DNA from: Novosphingobium indicum
Lineage (GTDB): Bacteria > Pseudomonadota > Alphaproteobacteria > Sphingomonadales > Sphingomonadaceae
Assembly: GCF_014645195.1 (NCBI RefSeq)
Contig: NZ_BMLK01000012.1
Coordinates: 1 to 64,000, forward strand
Reading direction: 5' to 3'
DNA length: 64,000 nt
Shown here: positions 29,949 to 40,477 of the stretch, in pieces
How the letters are laid out: each line of letters opens with the position of its first letter
How positions within the stretch are numbered: position 1 is the stretch's first letter
Notes under the pieces: model-generated
What the model was told of the DNA's origin: nothing
Database searches by the model: none
What the model saw: only the letters and a program-made list of their open reading frames with translations
Made by a program: the position numbers and the translations under genes

Positions 29949-30110
29949 ATCGGCTGCGCGAATTTCAAACGATTACAGCGCCCCGGCCACGTAGAACCCC
30001 GCATTGAAGTGATGAACGATCAGGCAACCAAAGCCGATCATCAATGCTTAGCGCCTTGCCGGCTACCTACAGGTCACGATGCAGCGACATACGATTGGAG
30101 CCCCCCGACC

Positions 30111-30470
30111 ATGACAATCCGTTTTGCGGCTGCCTGGGGTGGCGCAACACCCGCGATCACCCGGGCGCTATGCCCTTCCGCCCCCCTGGGTGCGGCCAAC
30201 GACAACCGGCGCACGATGGCCCTGCACGATGCGGCCTGCGCGCGGACCCGTATTCGTGCCACCCCGCAGCACGATCCCCATCTGCTGTCCGAAGCCCTGC
30301 GCCATTTCGGCCGCTTCGGCCTCGGCGCTGCGGCGCAAGCCCGAAGCGAGGCAGAACAGGCCGATAGGCGCGGCGATAGGGAAGCACGCGAGCACTGGCT
30401 AGCGATCTGCCGCCATCTCGACCGCCGCATGGCCACTGCCTGCGCCCGCGCCTTCTCGCGCGAAGGGTAA
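30111..30470 (+). CDS. Hypothetical protein
   Basis: 119 residues from ATG 30111, which has TTGGAG upstream; an in-frame ATG at 30009 adds 34 low-quality residues. Composition: N-terminal Ala/Pro-rich segment, GAANDNRRTMALHDAACA, then a helical SEALRHFGRFGLGAAAQARSE region with ADRRGDREAREHWLAICRHL. No signal or membrane segment. The last two thirds look like a real soluble helical protein. Family unknown. Confidence 0.55.
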   Translation: MTIRFAAAWGGATPAITRALCPSAPLGAANDNRRTMALHDAACARTRIRATPQHDPHLLSEALRHFGRFGLGAAAQARSEAEQADRRGDREAREHWLAICRHLDRRMATACARAFSREG

Positions 30471-31809
<1,339 letters not shown>

Positions 31810-31820
31810 GGCCAATCTGA

Positions 31821-31861
31821 TCCCGCGATGCCGGCCTCCTCGTAAGGCCAGTGTCGCGGGA
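31821..31861 (+). terminator. Intercistronic hairpin mdh/sucD
   Basis: TCCCGCGA (31821-31828) with TCGCGGGA (31854-31861) and an inner GGCC/GGCC stem. No T run, so it may attenuate or stabilise mRNA rather than stop transcription fully. Confidence 0.55.
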
Positions 31862-31930
31862 AGCGAATAGTTGCTTGGTGCCTCCCCAGCCTTCACCGGC
31901 TGTTTCCAAGATCAGGAACAGGAAAATCCC

Positions 31931-32821
31931 ATGTCCATTCTCGTCGACAAGAATACCAAGGTCATCACGCAGGGCATGACCGGTTCGACCGGCATGTTCC
32001 ACACGCAGGCCGCACTCGATTACGGCACGCAGATGGTTGCCGGCGTCACCCCCGGAAAGGGCGGAACCGAGTGCATCGGCCTGCCCGTGTACGACACCGT
32101 CACCGAAGCCAAGGCCAAGACCGGCGCGACCGCTTCGTGCATCTACGTTCCGCCGCCGTTCGCCGCGGACTCGATCCTCGAGGCGATCGATGCCGAGATG
32201 GAACTGATCGTCTGCATCACCGAAGGCATTCCGGTGCTCGACATGGTTCGCGTCAAGCGCGCCCTCACCGGCTCGAAGTCGCGCCTCATCGGCCCGAACT
32301 GCCCCGGCGTGCTCACCCCCGGTGAGTGCAAGATCGGCATCATGCCCGGCAACATCTTCTCGAAGGGTTCGGTCGGCGTCGTCTCGCGCTCGGGCACCCT
32401 CACCTACGAAGCCGTGTTCCAGACCACCAACGCGGGCCTGGGCCAGACCACGGCCGTCGGCATCGGCGGCGACCCGGTCAACGGCACGAACTTCATCGAC
32501 GTGCTCGAGCTGTTCCTCGCCGACGACGAGACCAAGTCGATCATCATGATCGGCGAAATCGGCGGCTCGGCCGAAGAGGAAGCCGCGCAGTTCCTCAAGG
32601 ACGAAGCCAAGCGTGGCCGCAAGAAGCCGATGGTCGGCTTCATCGCGGGCCGTACGGCTCCTCCGGGACGCCGCATGGGTCACGCCGGCGCTATCGTCCA
32701 GGGCGGCTCCGGCGGCGCCGAAGACAAGATCGCGGCGATGGAAGAGGCCGGCATCCGTGTCAGCCCCTCGCCCTCGCTGCTGGGCGAAACCCTTGTGGAC
32801 GTCCTCAAGGAAACCGTCTGA
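31931..32821 (+). CDS. sucD: Succinyl-CoA synthetase alpha subunit
   Basis: 296 residues from ATG 31931. CoA-binding N-terminal domain ([27 protein letters not shown]), [20 protein letters not shown] in the linker, and the phosphorylated histidine in [20 protein letters not shown]. Forms the enzyme with SucC, which makes ATP or GTP from succinyl-CoA. The beta-subunit gene sucC, normally just upstream in alphaproteobacteria, is not here: only 121 bp separate mdh and sucD. Confidence 0.97.
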   Translation: MSILVDKNTKVITQGMTGSTGMFHTQAALDYGTQMVAGVTPGKGGTECIGLPVYDTVTEAKAKTGATASCIYVPPPFAADSILEAIDAEMELIVCITEGIPVLDMVRVKRALTGSKSRLIGPNCPGVLTPGECKIGIMPGNIFSKGSVGVVSRSGTLTYEAVFQTTNAGLGQTTAVGIGGDPVNGTNFIDVLELFLADDETKSIIMIGEIGGSAEEEAAQFLKDEAKRGRKKPMVGFIAGRTAPPGRRMGHAGAIVQGGSGGAEDKIAAMEEAGIRVSPSPSLLGETLVDVLKETV

Positions 32822-32826
32822 TTTCC

Positions 32827-32875
32827 TCCGGCGGGGCGCGGACCTAGGGGAAATGCCCCATCCGCGCCCCACCGG
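32827..32875 (+). terminator. Intercistronic hairpin sucD/sucA
   Basis: GGGGCGCGGA (32833-32842) and TCCGCGCCCC (32861-32870) with an inner GGGG/CCCC stem. A strong GC-rich stem without a T run. Confidence 0.6.
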
Positions 32876-33009
32876 ACAATAACCATAAGGTGCAACGACA
32901 CCACTTCCCCTGCGGGCTTGCGGTCCTTCCTCCCTGGGAACCCGAAGTCCGAAACTAGATTGCTCAAATGCGGCGGACGCATGGCTCCGACGCGCGAAAG
33001 GTAATTCCT

Positions 33010-35862
33010 ATGGGCAACGAGAATATGGATTTCACGCCGGACGTGGGCCTCGACGAAGTACAGGCCGGACCCAGCTGGCAGCGTAGCAACTGGCCCCGCG
33101 TCGGCGCCGAGTTCGAGGACGACTGGACCCAGGGCCTCGATCCCACCGCGCTCAAGACGGAAATCGCCAAGGCAGCCGCGAAGGGCGGCGGCAAAGTCGA
33201 TCAGTCCCGCATCGACGAAGCGGCCGCCGATGCCATCCGCGCGATGATGCTGATCCGCACCTACCGTGTGCGCGGTCACCTCGCTGCCGATCTCGACCCG
33301 CTCGGCCTTTCGCAGCGCAAGCTTCCCGCCGACCTCACGCCCGAATACCACGGCTTTACCGGTGCCGCGCAGGACCGCCCCGTCTATGTCGGCGGTAACC
33401 TCGGCCTCGAATGGACGACCGTGCGCGAGCTGGTGCAGATCCTGCACGCGAACTACTGCGGCAAGGTCGGCCTCGAGTACATGCATCTCGCCGATGTCGA
33501 GGAGCGCCGCTTCCTGCAGGATCGCATGGAAGGCGCCGACAAGGAGATCGAGTTCACCCCCGAAGGCAAGAAGGCGATCCTTCAGGCCGTCGTGCGCGGC
33601 GAACAGTACGAGAAGTTCCTCGGCAAGAAGTACGTCGGCACCAAGCGTTTCGGCCTTGATGGCGGGGAATCGATGATCCCCGCACTCGAAGCCGTGATCA
33701 AGTACGGCGGCCAGCTCGGCGTGCGCGAGATCGTTTACGGCATGGCCCACCGCGGCCGCCTCAACGTGCTCGCCAACGTGATGGGCAAGCCCTACAAGGT
33801 GATCTTCCACGAGTTCTCGGGCGGCACCGCCAACCCCGAGGACGTGGGCGGTTCGGGCGACGTGAAGTACCACCTCGGCACCTCCACCGACCGCGAGTTC
33901 AACGGCATCAAGGTTCACATGAGCCTGATGCCCAACCCCAGCCACCTCGAAACCGTGAACCCGGTGGTGCTCGGCAAGGTCCGCGCCTACCAGACGATCC
34001 ACGACGATATCGGCGACGACATCGGCCCCGGCGCCAAGCACAAGCAGGTGCTGCCGGTGCTGATCCACGGTGACGCCGCTTTCGCCGGACAGGGCGTGGT
34101 CTGGGAGTGCTTCGGCCTTTCGGGCGTGGCCGGGTACAATACCGGCGGCTGCCTGCACTTCGTCATCAACAACCAGATCGGCTTCACCACCTCGCCGGCC
34201 TTCGCGCGCAACTCGCCCTATCCGACCGACGTTGCCAAGGGCGTTCAGGCGCCGATCCTGCATATCAACGGCGACGACCCGGCAGCCGTGACTTTCGCCT
34301 GCAAGCTGGCGATCGACTATCGCCAGACCTTCGGCCGCGACATCGTCATCGACATGTGGTGCTATCGCCGCTTCGGCCACAACGAAGGCGACGAACCCAG
34401 CTTCACGCAGCCGCTGATGTACGCGCAGATCAAGAAGCATCCGCCGGTCAGCAAGATCTACGCCGAACGCCTCAAGGCCGAAGGCGTGATCGACGACACG
34501 TTCCTGCCGGAGACGGAAAAGGCCTTCAACGACTACCTCGAAATGGAATTCGAGGCTGCGAAGACCTACAAGTCCAACCATGCCGACTGGTTCGGCGGGC
34601 AGTGGAGCGGCTTCAACAAGCCGGCCGATCCCGAGAGCGCGCGCCGCAACGTGCACACCGGCATCGAGGCCAAGCTGTTCGACAGCCTCGGCCGCACGCT
34701 GACCACGGTCCCCGACGACCTGACCGTCCACAAGACGCTCAGCCGCGTGCTCGATGCCAAGCGCGAGATGTTCTCGTCGGGCGAAGGCTTCGACTGGGCG
34801 ACCGCCGAAGCGCTCGCCTTCGGCAGCCTCGTTTCCGAGGGCTACGGCGTGCGCCTGTCCGGCCAGGACTGCGAACGCGGTACTTTCTCGCAGCGGCACG
34901 CCGTCTGGGTCGACCAAAAGGACGAGCGCAAGTACACGCCGATCGATACCCTGCCCCACGGCACTTTCGAAGTCCTGAACTCGACGCTGTCCGAATACGG
35001 CGTGCTCGGCTTCGAATACGGCTACGCCAGTGCCGATCCTAAGACGCTGGTTCTGTGGGAAGCGCAATTCGGCGACTTCGCCAACGGCGCGCAGATCATC
35101 ATCGATCAGTACATCGCCGCGTCCGAAGCCAAGTGGCTGCGCGCCAACGGCCTCGTGCTGCTGCTGCCGCACGGCTACGAAGGACAGGGCCCCGAGCACT
35201 CCTCGGCCCGTCTGGAGCGGTTCCTGCAGCTCTGCGCGCAGGACAACATCCAGGTCTGCAACATCACCACGCCGTCGAACTACTTCCACGTGCTTCGCCG
35301 GCAGATGCACCGCCCGTTCCGCAAGCCGCTCGTCATCATGACGCCGAAGTCGCTGCTGCGCCATCCGATGGCGAAGTCCAAGACCGACGACTTCGTGGGC
35401 GAAGGCCACTTCTTCCGCATTCTCTCGGACCCCAAGGCGCCGGAGGACAAGGATACCAAGAAGGTCATCCTGTGCTCGGGCAAGGTCGCCTACGACCTGT
35501 TCGAGGCGCGCGACCAGAACGAGATCGACGATACCCAGATCATCCGCCTCGAGCAGCTCTACCCGTTCCCGGGCGAACCGCTGGCCCTGCGCCTTTCGCG
35601 CATGAAGAACCTCGAGGAAATCGTCTGGTGCCAGGAAGAGCCGCGCAACAACGGTGCCTGGTTCTTCGTCGAATCGCAGATCGAGGAAGCCGCCAAGGAA
35701 GCCGGAGTGAAAGCCCCGCGTCCGCGCTATGCCGGCCGTCAGGGCTCGGCATCGCCGGCTACCGGCCTCGCCAAGCGGCACGTTTCCGAACAGGCCGCGC
35801 TCGTGGCCGACGCGCTGCACCTTTCCGTTCGTTCCGAACTCCGTCGCAAGCAGAAGGCTTGA
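33010..35862 (+). CDS. sucA: 2-oxoglutarate dehydrogenase E1 component
   Basis: 950 residues from ATG 33010 (MGNENMDFTPDVGLDEVQ, with GAAAGG upstream). Thiamine-diphosphate-dependent decarboxylase of the 2-oxoglutarate dehydrogenase complex. Motifs: YRVRGHLAADLDPLG, RFGLDGGESMIPALEAVIKY, MAHRGRLNVLANVMGKPY, the ThDP site GDAAFAGQGVVWECF with FVINNQIGFTT, and YGFEYGYA-type C-terminal blocks (LPHGYEGQGPEHSSARLERF). Full length. 9 bp before sucB. Confidence 0.97.
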   Translation: MGNENMDFTPDVGLDEVQAGPSWQRSNWPRVGAEFEDDWTQGLDPTALKTEIAKAAAKGGGKVDQSRIDEAAADAIRAMMLIRTYRVRGHLAADLDPLGLSQRKLPADLTPEYHGFTGAAQDRPVYVGGNLGLEWTTVRELVQILHANYCGKVGLEYMHLADVEERRFLQDRMEGADKEIEFTPEGKKAILQAVVRGEQYEKFLGKKYVGTKRFGLDGGESMIPALEAVIKYGGQLGVREIVYGMAHRGRLNVLANVMGKPYKVIFHEFSGGTANPEDVGGSGDVKYHLGTSTDREFNGIKVHMSLMPNPSHLETVNPVVLGKVRAYQTIHDDIGDDIGPGAKHKQVLPVLIHGDAAFAGQGVVWECFGLSGVAGYNTGGCLHFVINNQIGFTTSPAFARNSPYPTDVAKGVQAPILHINGDDPAAVTFACKLAIDYRQTFGRDIVIDMWCYRRFGHNEGDEPSFTQPLMYAQIKKHPPVSKIYAERLKAEGVIDDTFLPETEKAFNDYLEMEFEAAKTYKSNHADWFGGQWSGFNKPADPESARRNVHTGIEAKLFDSLGRTLTTVPDDLTVHKTLSRVLDAKREMFSSGEGFDWATAEALAFGSLVSEGYGVRLSGQDCERGTFSQRHAVWVDQKDERKYTPIDTLPHGTFEVLNSTLSEYGVLGFEYGYASADPKTLVLWEAQFGDFANGAQIIIDQYIAASEAKWLRANGLVLLLPHGYEGQGPEHSSARLERFLQLCAQDNIQVCNITTPSNYFHVLRRQMHRPFRKPLVIMTPKSLLRHPMAKSKTDDFVGEGHFFRILSDPKAPEDKDTKKVILCSGKVAYDLFEARDQNEIDDTQIIRLEQLYPFPGEPLALRLSRMKNLEEIVWCQEEPRNNGAWFFVESQIEEAAKEAGVKAPRPRYAGRQGSASPATGLAKRHVSEQAALVADALHLSVRSELRRKQKA

Positions 35863-35870
35863 GATAAATC

Positions 35871-37103
35871 ATGTCCACCGAAGTCAAGGTCCCCACGCTC
35901 GGCGAATCCGTCTCCGAGGCCACCATCGGCCAGTGGCTCAAGCAGCCCGGCGAAGCCGTCGCTGCCGACGAACCCATCGCCAGCCTCGAGACCGACAAGG
36001 TCGCCATCGACGTCATGGCCCCCCATGACGGCGTGATGGGCGAGCAGATCGCCGCCGAAGGCGACACCGTCACCGTCGGCGCGCTGATCGCCACGATCGA
36101 GGAAGGTTCGGGCTCCGCCCCGGCGCCCAAGAAGGAAGCCGCGGCGAAGTCCGATGCTCCGGCTCCGGCTCCGGCCCCCGCGCCTGCCCCGGCCGCGAGC
36201 AGCGACGATGCGCCCGGTGGCGCCGCCGTTCTCTCGCCCGCGGTGCGCCGCGCCGTGCTCGAATACGGAATCGATCCCTCGACCATCAAGGGCACCGGCA
36301 AGGATGGTCGCATCACCAAGGACGACGTGATCGCGGCGGCCAAGAACAAGTCGGCCTCGCCGGCTCCGGCAGCAAGCGCCGTAGCTGCCGCCCCGGCGGC
36401 GGGCCGCAACGAGGAACGCGTCAAGATGACGCGCCTGCGCCAGACGATCGCCAAGCGCCTCAAGTCCGCGCAGGACAACGCCGCGCTGCTCACCACCTTC
36501 AACGACGTCGACATGTCCGCCGTCATCGAAGCGCGTGAGAAGTACAAGGATGTCTTCGCCAAGAAGCACGGCATCAAGCTCGGCTTCATGTCCTTCTTCG
36601 CCAAGGCCTCGGTGCTGGCGCTCAAGGACATCCCGGCGGTCAACGCGCAGATCGACGGCGAGGAAATCGTCTATCACGACTACATCGACATCTCGATCGC
36701 GGTTTCGGCCCCTAACGGCCTCGTCGTTCCCGTCGTGCGCGACTGCGACAAGCTGGGCTTCGCCGGCATCGAGAAGGCCATTGCCGACTTCGGCAAGAAG
36801 GCCAAGGAAGGCACACTGACCATGGAAGACATGAAGGGCGGCACCTTCACGATTTCCAACGGCGGCGTCTTCGGCGGCCTGATGTCGACCCCGATCATCA
36901 ACCCGCCGCAGAGCGCCGTGCTCGGCCTGCACCGCATCGAGGACCGCCCGGTCGTGCGCAACGGCGAGATCGTGATCAAGCCGATGATGTACATCGCGCT
37001 CAGCTACGACCACCGCCTGATCGACGGCCGCGAAGCCGTGACCGCGCTCAAGACCATCAAGGAAGCGATCGAGGATCCCACGCGCCTGCTGATCGACCTT
37101 TGA
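35871..37103 (+). CDS. sucB: Dihydrolipoyl succinyltransferase (E2)
   Basis: 410 residues. Lipoyl domain with the modified Lys in [11 protein letters not shown] (~residue 43), an Ala/Pro linker, an E1/E3-binding domain ([20 protein letters not shown]) and the catalytic acyltransferase domain ending [13 protein letters not shown] with the active His and Asp. Core of the 2-oxoglutarate dehydrogenase complex, working with SucA and Lpd. Translation probably coupled to sucA (8 bp gap). Confidence 0.97.
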   Translation: MSTEVKVPTLGESVSEATIGQWLKQPGEAVAADEPIASLETDKVAIDVMAPHDGVMGEQIAAEGDTVTVGALIATIEEGSGSAPAPKKEAAAKSDAPAPAPAPAPAPAASSDDAPGGAAVLSPAVRRAVLEYGIDPSTIKGTGKDGRITKDDVIAAAKNKSASPAPAASAVAAAPAAGRNEERVKMTRLRQTIAKRLKSAQDNAALLTTFNDVDMSAVIEAREKYKDVFAKKHGIKLGFMSFFAKASVLALKDIPAVNAQIDGEEIVYHDYIDISIAVSAPNGLVVPVVRDCDKLGFAGIEKAIADFGKKAKEGTLTMEDMKGGTFTISNGGVFGGLMSTPIINPPQSAVLGLHRIEDRPVVRNGEIVIKPMMYIALSYDHRLIDGREAVTALKTIKEAIEDPTRLLIDL

Positions 37104-37120
37104 TTTACGTTCCGCTCTGC

Positions 37121-37206
37121 CCACCCTTCGACAAGCTCAGGGTGAGCGGGGTGGGATTTGTTGCTTGAATACCCAAATCCGCTCGTGCTGAGCTTGTCGA
37201 AGCACG
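37121..37206. repeat. Family A palindrome between sucB and lpd
   Basis: Arms CCTTCGACAAGCTCAGGGTG and CGCTCGTGCTGAGCTTGTCG separated by about 30 bases. It sits inside the operon and ends 18 bp before the lpd start. Confidence 0.9.
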
Positions 37207-37224
37207 TTGGAACGGAGGCCTAGA

Positions 37225-38622
37225 ATGGCTGATTACGATTACGACGTCCTTGTCATCGGTGCCGGCCCCGGCGGCTATGTCGCGGCGATCCGCGCCGCGC
37301 AGCTTGGTCTCAAGACCGCCTGCGCCGAAGGGCGCGCGACGCTCGGCGGCACCTGCCTCAACGTGGGCTGCATCCCCTCGAAGGCGCTGCTCCACGCTTC
37401 GGAGTACTTCGACGCGGCCGCCAATGGCGCGATGGCGAGCATGGGCATCAAGGTGAAGCCCGAGCTCGACCTCGACACCATGCAGGGCCAGCGCAAGGAC
37501 GCGGTGAAGGGCCTGACCGGCGGCATCGAGTTCCTGTTCAAGAAGAACAAGGTCGACTGGCTCAAGGGCTATGCCCAGTTCCAGGATGCCCATACCGTCG
37601 AGGTCGACGGCAAGACTTACTCGGCCAAGAACATCGTGATCGCCACCGGCTCCTCGGTCACCCCCCTGCCCGGCGTAGAGATCGACAATGCCAAGGGCGT
37701 GGTGGTGGATTCCACCGGCGCGCTGGAGCTGTCCTCGGTTCCCAAGAAGATGGTCGTCATCGGCGGCGGCGTGATCGGTCTGGAACTCGGCTCGGTCTGG
37801 CGCCGTCTGGGTGCTGAAGTCACCGTCGTCGAATTCCTTGACCAGCTCCTGCCCGGCATGGACATGGATGTGCGCAAGGAAGCGGCCAAGATCTTCAAGA
37901 AGCAGGGCATGACGCTCAAGCTCGGCACCAAGGTCACCGGCGTCGAGGTCAAGGGCAAGAAGGCCAAGGTCTCGGTCGAGCCTGCCAAGGGCGGCGACGC
38001 GGAAACCATCGATGCCGATGTCGTACTCGTCGCGATCGGCCGCCGTCCCGATGTCGATGGTCTCGGCCTCGACAAGATCGGGCTTGAGCTGAACCAGCGC
38101 GGGCAGATCGAAACCGACCACGATTTCGCCACCAAGGTGGACGGCGTCTGGGCCATCGGCGACGTCATCCCCGGCCCGATGCTCGCGCACAAGGCCGAGG
38201 ACGAAGGCCTCGCCGTCGCCGAGAACATCGCCGGCATGACCGGCATCGTGAACCACGACGTGATCCCGGGCGTGGTCTATACCCAGCCCGAGTTCGCCGG
38301 CGTGGGCCTCACCGAGGAAGCCGCCAAGGAACGCGGCGCGGTGAAAGTCGGCAAGTTCCCGATGCTCGCCAACTCGCGCGCCAAGACCAACCACGAGCCC
38401 GACGGCTTCGTGAAGGTGATCGCCGATGCCGAAACCGACCGCGTGCTCGGCGTATGGTGCATCGCCTCGGTCGCCGGCACGATGATCGCCCAGGCAGCCC
38501 AGGCCATGGAATTCGGCGCCACCAGCGAAGACATCGCCTACACCTGCCACGCCCACCCGACGCACTCCGAGGCGATCAAGGAAGCGGCGATGGCGGTAAC
38601 GGGCAAGCCGATCCACATCTGA
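37225..38622 (+). CDS. lpdA: Dihydrolipoamide dehydrogenase (E3)
   Basis: 465 residues from ATG 37225, which follows GGAGG. FAD-binding VLVIGAGPGGYVAAIRAAQL, redox disulfide GGTCLNVGCIPSKALL, NAD-binding VVIGGGVIGLELGSVWRRLG, AIGDVIPGPMLAHKAEDEG, and the catalytic His-Glu in CHAHPTHSEAIKEA. Regenerates lipoamide for the 2-oxoglutarate (and probably other) dehydrogenase complexes. Last gene of the cluster. Confidence 0.97.
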   Translation: MADYDYDVLVIGAGPGGYVAAIRAAQLGLKTACAEGRATLGGTCLNVGCIPSKALLHASEYFDAAANGAMASMGIKVKPELDLDTMQGQRKDAVKGLTGGIEFLFKKNKVDWLKGYAQFQDAHTVEVDGKTYSAKNIVIATGSSVTPLPGVEIDNAKGVVVDSTGALELSSVPKKMVVIGGGVIGLELGSVWRRLGAEVTVVEFLDQLLPGMDMDVRKEAAKIFKKQGMTLKLGTKVTGVEVKGKKAKVSVEPAKGGDAETIDADVVLVAIGRRPDVDGLGLDKIGLELNQRGQIETDHDFATKVDGVWAIGDVIPGPMLAHKAEDEGLAVAENIAGMTGIVNHDVIPGVVYTQPEFAGVGLTEEAAKERGAVKVGKFPMLANSRAKTNHEPDGFVKVIADAETDRVLGVWCIASVAGTMIAQAAQAMEFGATSEDIAYTCHAHPTHSEAIKEAAMAVTGKPIHI

Positions 38623-38632
38623 GGCTCCTGAT

Positions 38633-38722
38633 GCTTCGACAAGCTCAGCATGAGCGGGGTTTGGGGATGAGCGGGCGGTCCTGTGCAAACACGACCTCCG
38701 CTCATCCTGAGCCTGCCGAAGC
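38633..38722. repeat. Family A palindrome between lpd and the VOC gene
   Basis: Arms GCTTCGACAAGCTCAGCATG and CCGCTCATCCTGAGCCTGCC. The right arm runs straight into the ATG of the next gene. Confidence 0.9.
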
Positions 38723-39148
38723 ATGACCCTGCGCCCCTTCCACCTCGCCTTCCCGGTCCATGATCTGGACGCCGCGCGCGCGTTCTGGGGCGGGCTGATG
38801 GGGTGCGCGGAAGGGCGCAGCAGCGCGCAGTGGGTCGACTTCGACTTCTACGGCCACCAGATCGTCGCGCATCTGGTGCCGGGAATGAGTGGCGCCGATG
38901 CGGCGGTCAATCCGGTCGACGGCCACGGCGTTCCCGTGCCGCATTTCGGGATCGTGCTGGACATGGCCGACTGGCAAGCGCTGGCGGAACGGCTCAAGGC
39001 CGCGGGCGTAGCCTTCGGGATAGCACCCTATATCCGCTTCAAGGGACAGCCGGGCGAACAGGCAACGATGTTCTTCCGCGATCCTTCGGGCAACGCCATC
39101 GAGATGAAGGCCTTTGCGGACCTTGGTCAGCTGTTCGCGCAGGATTAA
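38723..39148 (+). CDS. VOC/glyoxalase-family protein
   Basis: 141 residues with two beta-alpha-beta modules of the vicinal-oxygen-chelate fold: [20 protein letters not shown] and [20 protein letters not shown], then [15 protein letters not shown]. Metal-ligand candidates are H7, H65-region residues and E134. Family members range from lyases to dioxygenases and resistance proteins; no substrate can be named. The ATG follows directly on a palindromic repeat arm and has no clear ribosome site, so expression may depend on the repeat sequence. Confidence 0.8.
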   Translation: MTLRPFHLAFPVHDLDAARAFWGGLMGCAEGRSSAQWVDFDFYGHQIVAHLVPGMSGADAAVNPVDGHGVPVPHFGIVLDMADWQALAERLKAAGVAFGIAPYIRFKGQPGEQATMFFRDPSGNAIEMKAFADLGQLFAQD

Positions 39149-39168
39149 CGAGGCGGCGGCCCAAAAGC

Positions 39169-39250
39169 CTCCGCTCGTCCTGAGCCTGTCGAAGGACGCT
39201 GGCGCAGCGCTGGAACCTACCCTTCGACAAGCTCAGGGTGAGCGGAGTTT
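39169..39250. repeat. Family A palindrome
   Basis: Arms CCGCTCGTCCTGAGCCTGTC and CCTTCGACAAGCTCAGGGTG between the VOC gene and the convergent DUF1737 gene. Confidence 0.9.
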
Positions 39251-39288
39251 GATACCGGCCTGCACTTGCTTGCGGCAGCCTTACCCGC

Positions 39289-39489
39289 TCACTTCACCAC
39301 GTCGGCCTCGTGCCAGACGACGGCCTGCGCCGCCTTCATGCAGTTGTTCTCGACATCCCAGCTGATGGTGGGCGAGCCATAGAGCCGCCAGCCCTGCTCC
39401 AGCGCCTCGGACACACGATCGCAGAAGGCGCGGTCGTCCTTGCCGGTCAACAGGCGGTAGATGGGGCGGTCTTCGGGGGTCTGGTACAT
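39289..39489 (-). CDS. DUF1737-domain protein
   Basis: 66 residues: YRLLTGKDDRAFCDRVSEAL, EQGWRLYGSPTISWD, AAQAVVWHEADV. These are the conserved blocks of the small DUF1737 family, whose function is unknown. ATG 39489. Single domain, no signal peptide. Confidence 0.85.
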   Translation of the reverse strand: MYQTPEDRPIYRLLTGKDDRAFCDRVSEALEQGWRLYGSPTISWDVENNCMKAAQAVVWHEADVVK

Positions 39490-39504
39490 GGCGAAGTCTT
39501 ATAC

Positions 39505-39605
39505 CCATTGTTTCATCATTGCGAGACGCAGGCAAAGCATTCCAAAAAAGGGGGCGTATACCGCTGCTGGGTGCCACGCGACTTTGGTCGCTCGCAATAA
39601 CGAAC
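39505..39605. repeat. Diverged family B palindrome
   Basis: Left arm CATTGCGAGACGCAGGCAAA, right arm GGTCGCTCGCAATAACGA; upstream of the GIY-YIG element. Confidence 0.65.
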
Positions 39606-39630
39606 AGGGTGACGAAGATTTAACCTCCTT

Positions 39631-40070
39631 CGTCATTGCGAGAAGCGCAGCGACGAAGCAATCCAGAGCGATGCGGCGCGACTTTCAACCGGCTGTCTAC
39701 ATTATGGCGAGTGCAAGAAACGGGACGTTGTATGTCGGCGTCACGTCTTGGTTGCCCGAGCGGGCATGGGAGCATCGCGAAGGCGTGGTGGCCGGGTTCA
39801 CCAAGCGCTACGAGTGCAAACGACTGGTATGGTTCGAACTGCACGCGACGATGGAACATGCCATTACGCGCGAGAAGCAGATCAAGGGCGGATCCCGCAA
39901 GAAGAAGCTTGCGTTGATCGAGACCGCCAACCCGCAATGGCACGATCTGTTCGAGGAATTGTGCCAGCCGTAGTGCCCACTTTCGCTATTATGAAAGGTA
40001 CGCGAACGCCCCAAAGGTGGTTTGCGCCCACTCTGGATTGCTTCGTCGTCTTTGCCTCCTCGCAATGACG
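39631..40070. mobile_element. GIY-YIG gene bracketed by inverted family B arms
   Basis: Left arm 39631-39668 starts CGTCATTGCGAG and ends CGACGAAGCAATCCAGAG. The right arm 40031-40070 is its reverse complement with the same two ends and a variable middle. The GIY-YIG ORF starts three bases after the left arm and ends 57 bases before the right arm. The whole 440-bp unit looks like an interspersed palindrome that carries a nuclease gene as cargo. Mobility is inferred from architecture only. Confidence 0.55.
39671..39973 (+). CDS. GIY-YIG nuclease-domain protein
   Basis: 100 residues, a single GIY-YIG domain: AVYIMASARNGTLYVGVT (the GIY and YIG strands), RAWEHREGVVAGFTKRYECK with the catalytic Arg and His, LVWFELHATMEHAITREKQI with the metal-binding Glu, and the basic GGSRKKKLALIE typical of the small UvrC-like branch. 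ATG 39671 is required to keep the first strand. No ribosome site is visible in the preceding repeat arm. Such stand-alone nucleases have unknown roles. Confidence 0.88.
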   Translation: MRRDFQPAVYIMASARNGTLYVGVTSWLPERAWEHREGVVAGFTKRYECKRLVWFELHATMEHAITREKQIKGGSRKKKLALIETANPQWHDLFEELCQP

Positions 40071-40083
40071 AACAGTGGCAGTG

Positions 40084-40476
40084 TCACGCTTTTTCGCTCT
40101 GCAACCGCTTCAGCACACCGAGCGCCCGGTCCGCATCGCCCTGCGGCACGAAGACATGATCGTGGTGATAGGCCGCGACCATGTTGCACGCGATGCCTGC
40201 CCGGTCGAGCGCCCTTGATACTGCAGCGGTAAGGCCGGCGCCCTCGAGCGCCGAGTGGACTTCGAGCACGATGCGCGACATCGGCAACGACACGTCGTAC
40301 CCCGCCTCGTGCGCGGCATCGAAGGGCAGGATCTGGCTGAGCCCCTCGTCCTCGCGAAAGCTGGCCAGCGCCTCGGCATGGGGCGTACCGCCGGTACAGA
40401 AGACGTAGGGCTGCAGATCGAGCCGGGGATTCATCCCCGCGATCATCGCCGCACCGTCTCTGACCGGCTCGCCCAT
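40084..40476 (-). CDS. ACT-domain protein
   Basis: 130 residues from ATG 40476, overlapping nothing but 1 bp from the hslU stop. Contains ACT-like blocks: LQPYVFCTGGTP, SRIVLEVHSALEGAGLTAAV, SRALDRAGIACNMVAAYHHD, HVFVPQGDADRALGVL. It resembles small two-ACT CASTOR-like proteins, which bind amino acids. Probably co-transcribed with hslVU. Ligand unknown. Confidence 0.75.
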   Translation of the reverse strand: MGEPVRDGAAMIAGMNPRLDLQPYVFCTGGTPHAEALASFREDEGLSQILPFDAAHEAGYDVSLPMSRIVLEVHSALEGAGLTAAVSRALDRAGIACNMVAAYHHDHVFVPQGDADRALGVLKRLQSEKA

Positions 40477-40477
40477 G

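Noticed and set aside
32680..35820. 1046-codon minus-strand open frame
   Set aside because: Antisense shadow of sucD and sucA with Val/Ala/Glu/Arg-rich text and no motifs.
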